Assembly: GCA_039105265.1 (NCBI GenBank)
Contig: JAPFFF010000021.1
Span: forward strand, 1,612,001-1,676,000
DNA: 64,000 nucleotides
Direction: 5' to 3'
DNA from: Tritrichomonas musculus
Taxonomy: Eukaryota; Parabasalia; Tritrichomonadida; Tritrichomonadidae
Of the stretch, positions 40,905 to 52,658 are shown in pieces (within the stretch, counting starts at the first letter, position 1; each line of letters begins with the position of its first letter). The position numbers and the translations under genes are program-made. The notes beneath the pieces were generated by a model. The model saw only the letters and a program-made list of their open reading frames with translations, had not been told where the DNA came from and did not search any database.

Positions 40905-42860
40905 GTGATCTAAGTGATCAACAACATATCGATTCCATCATCGTTAACGAATACAACAGTATAATCAAGATCATCGACTTGATCATCATCAACATATAGA
41001 ATACAACATATATCGATTAACAACAACAGGATAATCACTAACAACATATAATCGAATACAACATCATCAACCGAATCATCATCAATCATCTTGTTCATCA
41101 TCAACAGTATCATCTTATCAGATCATCATCTTATCGATTCAATCATCATGAACATACATTATCGATCAATCGAATACATCATCAGGATCATCGTTAACGA
41201 ATACAACATATCGATAAACATCAACAACTGCATCGATCGATCATCAACGATTCATTCATCACGAACAACAACTCGATCAGGATCATCAACGACTTGATCA
41301 TCATCAACATATCGAATACAACTCATCGATCAACAACAACAGGATCATCACGAACAACATATAATCGAATACATCATCAACGATATCATCATTATCGAAT
41401 ACATTATCGATCATCAACAGAATCATCATCAACTCGATCATCACGAACAACATATATCGATCAATCGAACACATCATCATCAACAGGATCTTATCGAATA
41501 CATCATCATCATCACGAACAACAACATATCGATCAACATCAACAACATATATCGATTCTATTAACAACAATTCAATCATCACGAACAACATATAATCGAA
41601 TACATCAACAATATCATAGCAGCAGAATCATCGTTAGCGAATACAACATCATCAATCAATCGAATACATCATCTTGCTCATCATTATCGATCGCTCATCA
41701 ACAGGATCATCACGAACAACATCATCAACGATTCATTCATCACGAACAACAACAACATCAACATATCGAATACAACATATATCGATCAACATCAACGATC
41801 AACAACACATCGATCGATCATCAACGATTCATTCATCAGAACCAACAACGCATCGATCAACAACAGTATCATCTCGAATATCAATTAACAACAGTATCAT
41901 CAAGATCTTATCGAAATCGATCAGAATCACTTCATTGTTAGGAGGTTAGATCTAACTCGATATCTACCTAGTTTAGTAACCTATTCGATTTTGATTGTTA
42001 AGGAGTATAAATTGGATGGTTCATCATGTGCGGATACATCACATGCTGATACATCATCATCTTATCGAATGTATCATCACGAACAACATCATCATCGATT
42101 CATTCATCACGAACAACATATATCGATTAACAACAACAACTCGATCAGGATCATCACGAACAATATCATCATCATCTTATCGAATACATCATCAACGATT
42201 CATTCATCACGAACAACATATATCGATCAATCGAATACATCATCTTGTTCATCATTATCGATTGTTCATAATCTTATCGAATATATCATCACGAACAACA
42301 TCATCAACGATTCATTCATCACGATCAACAACACATCGATCAATATCAACAGTATCATCTCAAATATTGATCAACAACAGTATCATCTCGAATACATTAT
42401 CAACGATTCATTCATCACTATCAACAATATATCAAAAATCAATCAATCGAATACATCATCAACATATCGATCAACATCATCAACGATTCAATCATCACGA
42501 TCATCAACATATCGATCAACAACAGTATCATCAAGATCTTATCGAATATACCATCAAATCGAATAGGTTAAAAAACTAGGTAGATATCGAGTTAGATCTA
42601 ACCTCCTAACAATGACATGATTTCATGTTGTTTCAAGCCTATCAAGATCATCATATAGTCGGATATATCATCACGAACAGCATATATCGATCATCAGCAG
42701 GATCATCATTAACGAATTCATCAGCATCATCGATTCAATCATCTCGATCAACAACATATCGGATACATCATATGCGGATGCATTATCGGACACATCACAA
42801 CGGATACATCATATCGGATTCATCATCACATACGGATATATCTTATCGATCAGACACACC
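40905..42860 (+). repeat. ATC-rich satellite
   Basis: Nearly 2 kb of degenerate short repeats made of ATCATCA, CATCACGAACAACA, TATCGATCAACA and CGAATACATCATC words, with very few G-runs. The bias keeps several frames open by accident, giving Ser/Thr/His/Arg-rich translations that I do not regard as genes. Confidence 0.9.
41932..42615. repeat. 684-bp inverted repeat inside the satellite
   Basis: Arms of about 60 bases at 41932-41994 and 42553-42615, starting TCATTGTTAGGAGGTTAGAT and nearly identical over the first 43 bases. The satellite between the arms resembles the satellite outside them. No target duplication found. Confidence 0.85.
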
Positions 42861-43040
42861 CACACATTTACGAATAATAATAGACAATACCAAAACTAGA
42901 TTCTCCAGTATTGGATTCGAATGCGAAACTCGATAAAAGTGGTTAAAGTTGGTTTTGGTTAGTGTATTTGTTCATTAATCCGATAATATAAGTGTTAATG
43001 TATTCTCTATTCTAGTTTTGGCTCCTAAAAAAAAAAAAAT

Positions 43041-44038
43041 CATTAACTTTTAAATATATGGAATCTGATAGTGATTATGATTTCTAACTAAGAAAACTAA
43101 TAGATGATATTTAAATTTTTTAATTAAATGTTATATTCTAATCTCTTCTTTTGCATCACTTAATCTCTTCTTCTGCATCATTTTAATTTATTCTTCATTT
43201 TAACCTCTTCATCATCTTAACCTTATCGTATTTTTAACATAATAATCTTCTGAAAAATGTCATCACCTGAATCTAAAAATATCTAGAATACCAGCATCAT
43301 CTGATTATTGCAATTCTTTGAACCTCGTAATCATTTGAAAATCAAAATTCTTTGAGTATTGCCATTCTTTGATATCGTAATCCTTTGAGTATCAGAATTC
43401 TTTGAGTATCGGAATTTTTTGATCAATTCCATAAAATGTCTATATAAAATGTATTTAATCAACTAACTTTATTAAAATGTCTATTGTATAGAATTATTTC
43501 GGAAAATTTGCTTAAAGGAAGCTTTACCAGAACCCTGCAATCGAATAAACCAAAAATTTTTCATCTTTTATTTACCAATATATACTTTCTTACATCGATT
43601 CTGGGTATTCTTATATCATACATTTTATGGAATTGATTATAATATCAATAGGCCCAATATCATTCAGTTTTATTTGAATGAAAAGAATCATAGAGTTAGC
43701 ATATTTGATTCAGAAGTATTCTAAGTTAAAGAGATTAATCAAAGTAAAAGTGTGAAGTATATAACTTAAGAATTGTCTCATATACAATTTTGACTTTTGT
43801 TACTAAAGGTATTAAATGCATCCAAAAAAGTCTATTTATATCTATGTCTAACTTTTCGAAGTTTATTTAGCAAGTACAGATTTGTAAAAGAACCAAATTT
43901 GAATTACTTGAAAGTTTTCAACTTTGGTATTGTAATAAGGAGTAATATTACTGATATTTCTTATGCTATTCCATGTTATAATTCAGAATATAAACATTTG
44001 GTAAATACAATTTATTAAATAAAGTAGCTAATAAATGG
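43041..44038. other. AT-rich spacer with short repeats
   Basis: Noncoding. It contains the right 17-bp minisatellite block and a small inverted repeat built on AATCAATTCCATAAAATGT (near 43427-43446 and 43618-43639). A short open frame near 43800-44018 has no ATG of its own at the start and is not supported. Confidence 0.5.
43310..43425 (+). repeat. 17-bp minisatellite, right block
   Basis: Degenerate tandem units of AATTCTTTGAGTATCRG, the same unit as at 36780-36905 but in the opposite orientation. Confidence 0.78.
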
Positions 44039-44444
44039 TAAATCCCCTGATTTCCTATCAGAAAAATTTATTAGCCCTGATATTTTACAACATTGAAAAA
44101 AATTTTTTATTCAAAAATTTATAATTTATTCAATTTTACATTTGAATGTATATTTGTCCATGGCCCATCTATTCAATTTTCATTAAACTTAATTTTTTAA
44201 TGTTCGTTCTTTTCAATTTTGATAAGATAACCGCTTTTTTATTTTATTTTTTTATCAAATTTATATCCGAAATTTTTTTTGAATAAATTTTCATAATTTT
44301 TTTAAATGTGTTTTATCAAAATAGTTTGATATCGCTTTCTTAAAATTTTGATAGAAATAGAAAATAATTGAAACAAATTCATTCAATTTTTTTTTCCATG
44401 AAAAAACCCGAAATTTATTGAAATTTTTGAATGCTATTTTTGAT

Positions 44445-45530
44445 ATGAGAAGAGCTTTAACAGAGCAAGAAAAAATACGAATAATCGAATTGGTTCATGA
44501 ATATGGTCATCAATGGAAACTTATTGGTTCAATTATCGATCGTCCTTTTTCAACATGCAAATCTTTCTATGATTCCTATTGCAAAAATGGAACACTTTTT
44601 CCACGATTAGGACGCCCTCCTGAAATTACTAGGGATATTGAAAACGGAGTTATAGGATCAATCCAATCCGATGGTTTACAAAAACTTTCAAATATTTCAA
44701 AAGATTTTGACATTTCTGAAAGTACAGCTCGCAAAATTTTGATTCAAAATAACATCAATTATTATGAAAAAACTCCAATAACTGGATTAAAACCTGATCA
44801 AAAAATAAACCGTATCAATTTTTGCAGTTATTTTATGCAATTCAACTATAAAAATTTACCCAAAATCATTTTTACAGATGAATCATTCGTTCAAAATTAT
44901 ACAAATAGAGATGGTATATGGCGAATCCGAGGGTTCCATCCTCCCGAATCATACTACGAAAGAGAATTGCACCCCACATCGGTTATGATTTGGGGAGGAA
45001 TTGGACCCCTCGGATATCGAACAAAGCTACTCAATTTTTCTCAGAAAGTAAATGCGGAATATTATTGCAGATCATTATTTTCAAACGGTGTTTTTACTGA
45101 TTTAAACTTTCATTTTGGAAGAAATTGGGTCTGGCAGGAGGACAATGCTCCTCCTCACCGGGCCAAATATACAAAGAATTTCCTTTCAAATATTGTTCCT
45201 GCAAAAATAACTTGGCCAGCCGTATCTCCCGATCTTTCATGCATAGAGCATGTATGGAATTACTTAAAAAATGACATTCCTTCAATTAAATATTTTTCCA
45301 AAGATGCACTTTTTCATGCATTAGAAATTTCTTGGAATTCAATTCCAAATCAATTGATCCACAATTACTATTCAAGCTTTTTAGCAAGAGTTATTGAATG
45401 CTACAGAATAAATGGCGATAGCTTAAATGGACATTGGTCTGAAGTGAAAGAGATCCACGATCAATATCGCACTCAATTGTACTCAATTAGAAATTCAGTT
45501 AATGGATTGTATTCAATTATTGAATTATGA
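44445..45530 (+). CDS. Tc1/mariner-like transposase (DD34E)
   Basis: 361 residues from the first ATG (MRRALTEQEKIRIIEL). The N-terminal half holds two helix-turn-helix units of the paired-like type, with a GRPPEITRDIE linker near residue 57. The catalytic triad is complete: D145 in TDESF, D233 in QEDNAPPHR and E268 in PDLSCIEHVWNYLK, with 34 residues between the second D and the E, the Tc1 spacing. The frame is uninterrupted. It cuts and pastes the element at TA sites. The open frame reaches a little further upstream without an ATG, so the ATG at 44445 is the sensible start. Confidence 0.93.
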   Translation: MRRALTEQEKIRIIELVHEYGHQWKLIGSIIDRPFSTCKSFYDSYCKNGTLFPRLGRPPEITRDIENGVIGSIQSDGLQKLSNISKDFDISESTARKILIQNNINYYEKTPITGLKPDQKINRINFCSYFMQFNYKNLPKIIFTDESFVQNYTNRDGIWRIRGFHPPESYYERELHPTSVMIWGGIGPLGYRTKLLNFSQKVNAEYYCRSLFSNGVFTDLNFHFGRNWVWQEDNAPPHRAKYTKNFLSNIVPAKITWPAVSPDLSCIEHVWNYLKNDIPSIKYFSKDALFHALEISWNSIPNQLIHNYYSSFLARVIECYRINGDSLNGHWSEVKEIHDQYRTQLYSIRNSVNGLYSIIEL

Positions 45531-47015
45531 CGATCATATTTTCTTTATTATCGAACTTTTTGATAACATTTTTCAGAGATATGGGTAAATTTTTAATTTT
45601 CAGCTTCATAAATTTTTTTTTTTATTTTTATCTAACTTTTATTTTTTTTAATTTATTTTTCTTTTCTTTATACTTATAGTATAAAACTGAAAAGTGAGAA
45701 ATTAATTTTTTATAAAGCATTTGGGCCATTTTTTAACAAGATAAATATATGAAATAATTGAGAGGGAGATGAACATTAAAAATCTTAGTTTAATCTTTCC
45801 TGTTTTTAGAAACTCTTTTTACAGCCTTTCATAGCAATTATCCAAAACTTTTCGTTTTTTTAACGCTAATATCAATGTTTTTAGTGCCACAGGATCATTA
45901 ATTACTTTGCAATCAAACAATTACTGTTCAAACATATCCTTTCTTTTTTTGCTTTTGCAATTTTGCCATTTTATCTCAAACAGTATACTTTATCTATCAA
46001 CCATTAACAGATCTTTTTTGTTCTTGCTCATATATTCTCCATCTTTTTTTTTTCTTTGATCTGAATTTCATTGTTTGGCATTTAGATTTTTGTTAATCAC
46101 TAAACTAAGCACTCTTTTTTAAAATAATCTACTCTTTTATGTTTTAATCTACTTTTATCTTTCTTTTTTTGAATTCATCTTTTGAAAACTTTTTGAATGA
46201 CTTTTCATCGTGTCCATTCAAAGTTTCTCTTGTTTTGTAAAAAAAACAGCATGAAAAGCATTTTAAAAACATTTTTTACTTTTAATATTATTTATTTTCA
46301 TGTCATACTTGAAATTAATGTGATTGTAGCTTAATTTGCAGATATTATTGCATTTTAATTTTAATCAAAAGAAACAGCTGAAAAAAAGAGATAGATTTTA
46401 TAGGCGAAAATTATTGGATATAAGGTGAAGGATCTAAAATTGCACCAAGAATTTCAAAACCAAAAGTATATTTTGGAAAAAAAGGCAATTAAGTTTTGGA
46501 AATCAAAACTTTTTGAAAGACTGAAAAGCAAACTTCAATATGAATATTATATTTTTCATCTACAATGAAATCTAAAACCTTCCCCACTATAGATTTCTAT
46601 GAATAACAATTTGTTTCAATGATATTCGAAAAATAATTTCAGCACTTTTTCGATATGTATGTTTTTATTAGATAAAATAAATTGGTTACCTTTCATAATT
46701 ATAATTGTAAAAAGGTTAGTTTTAATTCCTTATAGAAACAGAAAAAATTGACCTTTTTTTTGACTTTTTTATTATAAACGGAAAATTAACGTATATGAAA
46801 ATTTATCATTTCAAAGATATTGAGAGAGCTCACATTTTTTGAATGTAAAAATTACAAATTTATAGAAATATTTCTATATTATAAAACAACTTTTTGGTAT
46901 GAAAAATATTAAATTTTATGAATAAAAATGGCTTCTAATACTCAAAAACTTCAACTTTTTCATTATTGTAAAATATTAGGGCTATTAAATTTGACTGATA
47001 GGAAATCAGGGTCTT
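45531..47015. other. 3' noncoding part of the Tc1/mariner element
   Basis: AT-rich, with many CTTTTTGAA-like words and no open frame of note. It ends in the right terminal repeat. Confidence 0.6.
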
Positions 47016-47017
47016 TA

Positions 47018-48294
47018 TTTTTGAACTTTTTGGATTTTTTACTCTCAATTTTTTTGAATGCTTATTTGTCATAATATCTTTATAATTTTACAATTTAAGA
47101 AGTAAGTATTCGAGGTTTTTACACAAATAAACACCATTTTACAGCATTACATGCATTATGTGTTCAATAAAGAAGAAGAAGAATAAACTTCTAATTGCAA
47201 TTTCCAATTTTTATTAAAATCGTTGTCTAAAATTCCCTTATTTCCTGCTTTTAAGAGCACAATGCTGGTATTACCGATCCAATAAAATAAATTGAGAGCA
47301 AAAGATGAAAAAGAAACCAATATTTAGCTTCAAATTTTGAAGATATATATATGATCACAATTCTCCCAAAAAGAACACAAATACGTCAAATGTGCTTTTA
47401 CGCTTGGCTAATAAACCTGATTATTGTATTTTATCACAAAATTGGTGCAAAACGATATATTTTTTTTACTCATTAAACACAAATAATTGCTTTTCTTATT
47501 CAATGCATATACTCATAGTTTATGCTAGATGAAATACTGCATATTTTGATGCATCTCAATTTTCTCACCCAAAGAAATGCTAATTATTATTTCATGATTT
47601 TTTTTCTCAACAGAAAAATCTTAATAAATTCTATCTATGTATATTAAAATATTTATAGTTTCTTCTTTTAGTATTTTATTTACTTATTTTCATGCTTTTT
47701 AGCTTTTTTTAAAAAAATCCAAATTGAGAGGAAAAAAACTAAAAAGTTCAACTATTTGTGAACAAATATACAAAGAAAAAAATTGAGGGGAAAAAATCTA
47801 AAAAGTTCAAAAAAAAATATTTACCTAATAAATTCAAAAATCAAATCAGAGAAACGATGAAACTTGTTTTTCAATTTGATGGCCTTGAATATGAAAATGA
47901 TATAGACAATTAATTTGAATATAATAAGACACTTTTAGAAGGAAATTATGTTCAGAATTCTTCAAAGAAAAAGTTTGAATAAAGGCTGATGATATTATTA
48001 CTGATTGAACAATTAAAGTCAGGTGAATTATCATGAAATTTAGTGAATATAATGATATTGTTTGAAGAACTCAATCACAAACTAAAAGAACTCAACAAAT
48101 TAAGCAGTTATTGAGGAAAATCATGTAGTTTTTTTGTTAAAAAAACACTAGGGATATCATATTTCCCGTTAAATCTGGTTTACTGAAATAGGCACACAGC
48201 CAAATAGATACTACAGTCGTGAAATTATAAAAATTTTAAATTTCAATTCTAATCAAAAAGTTTATTAAAAATAAAGAAAAAGTGAAAGTTTATA
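47018..48294. other. AT-rich intergenic, nothing recognised
   Basis: Noncoding sequence between two TA-flanked elements. Short GAAGAAGAAGAA near 47172 and T-tracts only. Confidence 0.5.
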
Positions 48295-49822
48295 CCGTTA
48301 AAATTTTATATACATTTATTTTCGCGTGGTGTAAAATTTACGTTAAGAAAATTCAATGAATTGTTCAGAAAAAATTTGAGAGTGAAAAATTTTTGGCTAT
48401 TCAAAAAAAGACAATTCTTTTTTTGGCCTCTCAATTCTTTTAAAACTTGATCAAAATTTTACGTTTATTTCCGTTTATTATTTTTTTATGATTAAAAATG
48501 CGATATTTTGAAAGATATAATTGTTGTCAAAGATTATCCTTTTGTATTTATGATATATACCAATATTAGATTTTTTAGCTATGTTTATTTCAACTAGTCA
48601 AAAAATGGAATTATATCATATCTTAAAAAACTTTTTATATGATCAATATAAATAGCCCATATCTATTTCACTTATGATTAACAGATGCTGCTCTATATAA
48701 AAGTTGTGCCATATTTTGAAAATATGATTTTATCTTTTCGTTTATCTCAAAAAGTTCATACAAAAAATCATATAAATCAACTTTTTTTCAATGATTTTAA
48801 GGAATTCGGCAGCATAATTCCTACATTAAAAAATACTCATGATTGTTTATCAATAGCTTGAGTAAGAACAGATTTTATTTTTTGATCGTTTATAATTTTT
48901 TTTTTTAATTTTTTTTCTGCTTAAACCGTGTTTAAAAAAGTAAAATGTTAATTATATTTTATAATAAATATATTTATTTAATTATTTTCATATTTAATGC
49001 ATTTTTTCACATACTTTTCAATCAAATTTTTTTAAAATTTTTGATAACTCTAAAAATTTTTAAAAATTGGATTGAAAAATGTTGAATTTAAAAGGAAAAA
49101 AATATGTTTTTTATTTAGAACATAAAGTATTCTTTGTTTATGAAGAAGATTGAATATCATAAAGAAAATTTTAGAGATTATAATTCTATTGAAATTAAAA
49201 TGAAAAAAAAAATGAGATAAAATAAGCCAAAAAAGGAAAAAACAGGTACAAAGAATAAAATATGTAAAATCCTATGAGATTTTTATTAAAAAATTTGGAG
49301 ATACGAGTTTTGAATGTGGGTTAAGAAATATGAGCTAAGTATGCGACAAAATCCAAATTATATTGAGCGATATCTAATAAAATTCTTGAGATTCTTTAAA
49401 AATTAAAGGTAAATTCTGTTTGAGAAAAAAAAAATCGAAAATAATTGAAAAAAAATGTCAAACTGGTAAGAGATACGATTTGATTCGAATGAACTTGAAG
49501 TTAATTGGTCTAATATTGAGCCTAAAGATCTAAAATCAGGGAAAACTTGATCTGTTTGTCTATTGTAAAAATAATGAAAATACGATCACTCTTTCAAATT
49601 TGAATTAATGACGGTTTTTGTGAAATTAAAAAAAAATAAGGAATATTTATTTTCTTTAAATTATTTCATAAAAAAGAATAAATTAAAGATAAAAAGATCC
49701 AAAAAAACCTTCACTATCAATTTTTTGAGAATGACAATTCTTTATTGAAAGAATTGAGAGCAAAGTTTTTTTAACGTAAATTTTACACCACGGGAAAATA
49801 AATGCCTATAAAATTTTAACTG
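48295..49822. mobile_element. 1.5-kb TA-flanked inverted-repeat element, no gene
   Basis: The terminal inverted repeats, about 55 bases long, begin CCGTTAAAATTTTAT on the left and CAGTTAAAATTTTAT on the right and share TTTACGTTAA further in. TA dinucleotides flank both ends (48293-48294 and 49823-49824). The length is close to that of an autonomous mariner, but I see no transposase motif; the interior is AT-rich with short frames only. It is probably a decayed or non-autonomous Tc1/mariner relative. Confidence 0.7.
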
Positions 49823-49889
49823 TATATAGAATTTAAAACATCATTTTTATAATGGTTTTTTTAAAACAAATTTATAAATCTAGCTATAA

Positions 49890-50603
49890 CTAGTCAGAGG
49901 TGGAACTAGAATCACTTTCTCCAACTAAATCATCTAATTCATTTTTCTTCTTATCATCAAGCTTTTTATCAATTTTTTCGATTTCTGCATATTGCAAATT
50001 AATTTGATTTGAATAAAAATCAGTTAATTCAGTTCGAATTTTCTTCTCTTTTTGGATTGCTGCATTTATTTCGTCATCAGATTTTTTATCAATTATCATT
50101 TTGCTAGAGTATTTCTTTGCTTGATTTAAACGATCAATTAAAGAATAAAATTGCTCTAAAACGCCTGAATCTTCGTCTTCACCTGATTTTGCATTAAAAT
50201 CAATTAAAGCATTAACACGCTGAGCAAATTTTGAGTCTATTATTTTTCTTTCGTCTAAGATTGATAACACCCTCTTTGCTTTGAATATATGATTTTGATC
50301 TTTTGTTGCTCCGGCTTTTACCATCATCTTTTCAATTAAAGGTAGAAATAATTTCACATTTTCAGGTGATTCCTTTTGAACAATTTCGTTAACAAGGTGA
50401 ATATAAGCCAATTGCATCGGAAGGTCTTTAACATTTGCTTCAAAACAAGATTGAATAGCTTCAATAAATATATTATATTTAGTATGATTAAATAAAGCAT
50501 ATAATCCAAGCCTTCTGATTCCGATCTCTGTTCCATCGATTTTTTTAAGATGCACTTCATACGAGTGACGTAGTTCATCGTCAGTATATGGCTCAGTGCT
50601 CAT
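49890..50603 (-). CDS. CID-domain protein (RPRD1/Rtt103-like)
   Basis: 237 residues. The first 140 form an all-helical domain with the sequence pattern of RNA polymerase II CTD-interacting domains: QLAYIHLVNEIVQKESPENV, then LPLIEKMMVKA, then RVLSILDERKIIDSKFAQRV. A coiled-coil-like charged region follows (about 150-225), and the tail is acidic and Ser-rich (VGESDSSSTSD). Size and layout match RPRD1/Rtt103 proteins, which bind the phosphorylated CTD and act in transcription termination and CTD dephosphorylation in the nucleus. A TCATT initiator lies about 16-20 bases before the ATG. The gene diverges from the transporter gene to its right, sharing a 218-bp spacer. Confidence 0.85.
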   Translation of the reverse strand: MSTEPYTDDELRHSYEVHLKKIDGTEIGIRRLGLYALFNHTKYNIFIEAIQSCFEANVKDLPMQLAYIHLVNEIVQKESPENVKLFLPLIEKMMVKAGATKDQNHIFKAKRVLSILDERKIIDSKFAQRVNALIDFNAKSGEDEDSGVLEQFYSLIDRLNQAKKYSSKMIIDKKSDDEINAAIQKEKKIRTELTDFYSNQINLQYAEIEKIDKKLDDKKKNELDDLVGESDSSSTSD

Positions 50604-50618
50604 TATTTCAAATAATTC

Positions 50619-50623
50619 AATGA
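50619..50623 (-). promoter_or_regulatory. trichomonad initiator (Inr) motif
   Basis: TCATT on the minus strand, about 16 to 20 bases before the CID gene's ATG. It fits the trichomonad initiator in sequence and distance. Confidence 0.45.
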
Positions 50624-50821
50624 AATTTCATTTTTTGAAATAATTCAATGAAATTTAAAAAGTCAGATTTCAAAATATTTCTTTTTCAAAATTGGACGCC
50701 TGTGCCATTTTCATTATTTTTTCGTAGTTTTATCAAAGAATTATCAAGAGTTTTTTTTTTTAAGATTGAAACTTTTAAGAACATATATGGTCAAAGTAAC
50801 TGAAATGCATTATTTTGAAAT

Positions 50822-52060
50822 ATGAATTCCTTTGTTCCAAATTTTCTCGTTTTTATTTCCTTAATAACTTATACATCATTTGTTTTCATTAATAAGAATG
50901 TTTTAAATTCAATCCGATGCCCTATTTTTTATTTATCATTCCATCTTTTGATTGATTTCCTCCAGTTTTCTGTTATGATAAAAAATAATCGAAGTACGCA
51001 ATCGGCTGCCGCTGCAGCAGGGGCCACAATCGCCACATCAGGATCATCAGGAAATACAGATATCGTATCAATAACAACAACAAACATATGGCTAACAGCT
51101 TTCATTGGATCTTTATCAAGAATTTGCATATATCTCAATATGAAATATAATTCAGTTATTTTTTATCAAGTTTCTAAATTACTAATTATTCCGTGCATGC
51201 TAGCTTACTCAATTTTCATTTCACCACCATTCAAACAATCATCGAATGCATCAGATAACAATAAAAGCAATGAATATGGAAAATCTCATATTCAATCACT
51301 ATTATCTTTCATTATCGTTCTGTTTGGTATGTACATTTTTTCATTAAATGACACAGAATTTAAATTTACGCCTGGCTTATTTTATGCAATCATTTCTGTA
51401 GTTTTAGCAAGTTTTTATCAAATTCTCATTTCATCAATTACCCAAACATGTTTGGCTATGAATAATAATAGTAATAATAACTCTAACAGTATAAACAATG
51501 TTACCAGTTCTGAAGTATTACTATCATTAAAGAGAATTTTATCTCTCCCTGAATTTGTCATTACTTTTATATTTGGTTTTTGGTTTGATGTTTCATTCAA
51601 AACGAAAAATAAATTTTCATTTTTCGACAAAAAATTCATGAAAAAATCAAAAATTGATGTTTCACATATAATATTTAATATTGTTTTAGCAGCAATTTTA
51701 TTATTTTATGAAAATATTGTATTTCTGATTTCAGAGAATTCGAATTCGACTTCAACTTCATCATTATCTTCGTCAATCTTTTTTGTTATTATTAATATGG
51801 CCAAACCAATTCTAGTCATTTGCATTGGCCTTTACATGAATATTGAAAATATTACAAAACTTGGAATTGGTGCGTTTATTGTTACAATTGGATACTTATT
51901 TTATTGCTTCTTTGAGCTTGAAGCATTAAATAAAGAAAATCAACTTAGAAAGATGAAATTCCAAGAAGAAGAAGATAACTTAGAAGAACCACTTGGCAAG
52001 CGTGGTGAAGAAGGCATCTTTCACATGGCTTTAAATACAGAAGAACTACAAAATGAGTAG
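50822..52060 (+). CDS. SLC35/TPT-like nucleotide-sugar transporter
   Basis: 412 residues with about ten hydrophobic membrane segments, the first at residues 8-28 (FLVFISLITYTSFVFI). The segment LNMKYNSVIFYQVSKLLIIP and the later GLFYAIISVVLASFYQILIS match the pattern of the triose-phosphate/nucleotide-sugar transporter family, closest to SLC35E3-type proteins. Such carriers sit in Golgi or ER membranes and exchange nucleotide sugars or related phosphates. Hydrophilic loops are expanded with Asn/Ser runs, as is common in this genome, for instance SSNASDNNKSN. The C-terminal tail is charged, with acidic EEEDNLEEPL. The substrate cannot be told from sequence. Confidence 0.85.
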   Translation: MNSFVPNFLVFISLITYTSFVFINKNVLNSIRCPIFYLSFHLLIDFLQFSVMIKNNRSTQSAAAAAGATIATSGSSGNTDIVSITTTNIWLTAFIGSLSRICIYLNMKYNSVIFYQVSKLLIIPCMLAYSIFISPPFKQSSNASDNNKSNEYGKSHIQSLLSFIIVLFGMYIFSLNDTEFKFTPGLFYAIISVVLASFYQILISSITQTCLAMNNNSNNNSNSINNVTSSEVLLSLKRILSLPEFVITFIFGFWFDVSFKTKNKFSFFDKKFMKKSKIDVSHIIFNIVLAAILLFYENIVFLISENSNSTSTSSLSSSIFFVIINMAKPILVICIGLYMNIENITKLGIGAFIVTIGYLFYCFFELEALNKENQLRKMKFQEEEDNLEEPLGKRGEEGIFHMALNTEELQNE

Positions 52061-52658
52061 ATTTTCTCCTATTTTTATTTTATATTATTTATTATATTTT
52101 AGACTGTTGGTAAATAAAGTCTGCTTCAAATTTTATTAATATAGAAAATACTAAATAAGCATGATAGAATTGATCTCAATTTTTTAATGATATTAAACCA
52201 AGACGGCAAGTATGAGTAAAACTTTATTTTGGAATAAATAACGAAATGAAAAACTCAACTTTTTTTTTTTAATATTCATTTCATTCTTTCCAAGATCTAA
52301 CAGGTTTCTTTTAAAAATTTGTCATTTCAATATTAAACGATTGATATATAAGTATATATATGAAAAATCTCTTTTTTGCTTTTTATCATTGGTCATTATT
52401 CAATAAACAATTAATAAAATGATTGAAATATAGAATCATCAATAATAGCTACAATAGTAGCACATATGAACGTAGGACAATTGCTCAAGTAAAAGTAAAA
52501 AAAAAAATTAATAACAATATAATATTTAATAACAAATAAAAGTAAATAAATAAAAACGCACAAATACACAAGTAAATAAAAACAAATTAAAAGAGTTAAA
52601 TATATTGTAAGTCTAATTCAACATTATAGTTCTATAAAAATTTTTTTCATGATTATTT
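52061..52658. other. AT-rich convergent intergenic
   Basis: About 600 bases between the convergent transporter and CK1 genes, containing A/T tracts and TAAATAAA-type repeats near 52540-52600. Nothing else seen. Confidence 0.5.

Larger units (their letters stand above)
37344..43040 (+). mobile_element. fossil helicase-bearing element, virus-like or plasmid-like
   Basis: This block differs from its surroundings. It opens with an unusually GC-rich 60-base stretch near 37365-37410, then short direct repeats, a broken superfamily 2 helicase, small closely packed open frames with short spacers, and finally about 2 kb of ATC-rich satellite with two sets of inverted repeats. It contains no introns and no host-like gene. 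The family is unresolved: an integrated dsDNA virus relic, a Polinton relative or a linear-plasmid-like element are all possible, but no capsid, DNA polymerase or integrase was seen. The helicase shows about three breaks, so the copy is dead or incomplete. The edges given are approximate. Confidence 0.55.
44041..47015 (+). mobile_element. Tc1/mariner-type DNA transposon, 2,975 bp
   Basis: Long terminal inverted repeats begin AATCCCCTGATTTCCTATCA on the left and AAGACCCTGATTTCCTATCA on the right, and pair for about 55 bases with few mismatches. A TA dinucleotide flanks each end (44039-44040 and 47016-47017). The single gene is an open DD34E transposase at 44445-45530. About 1.45 kb after the gene is AT-rich and noncoding, which makes the element more than twice the usual length of this superfamily. 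Confidence 0.9.

Noticed and set aside
41294-42579. Several long open frames in the satellite, giving Ser/Thr/His/Arg-rich proteins on both strands
   Set aside because: They result from the biased ATC-rich repeat, overlap each other in all frames and have no domain-like order.
37877-43040. Calling the helicase element a Polinton
   Set aside because: No capsid, packaging ATPase, protease, family B polymerase or integrase was found in it, so the family is left open.
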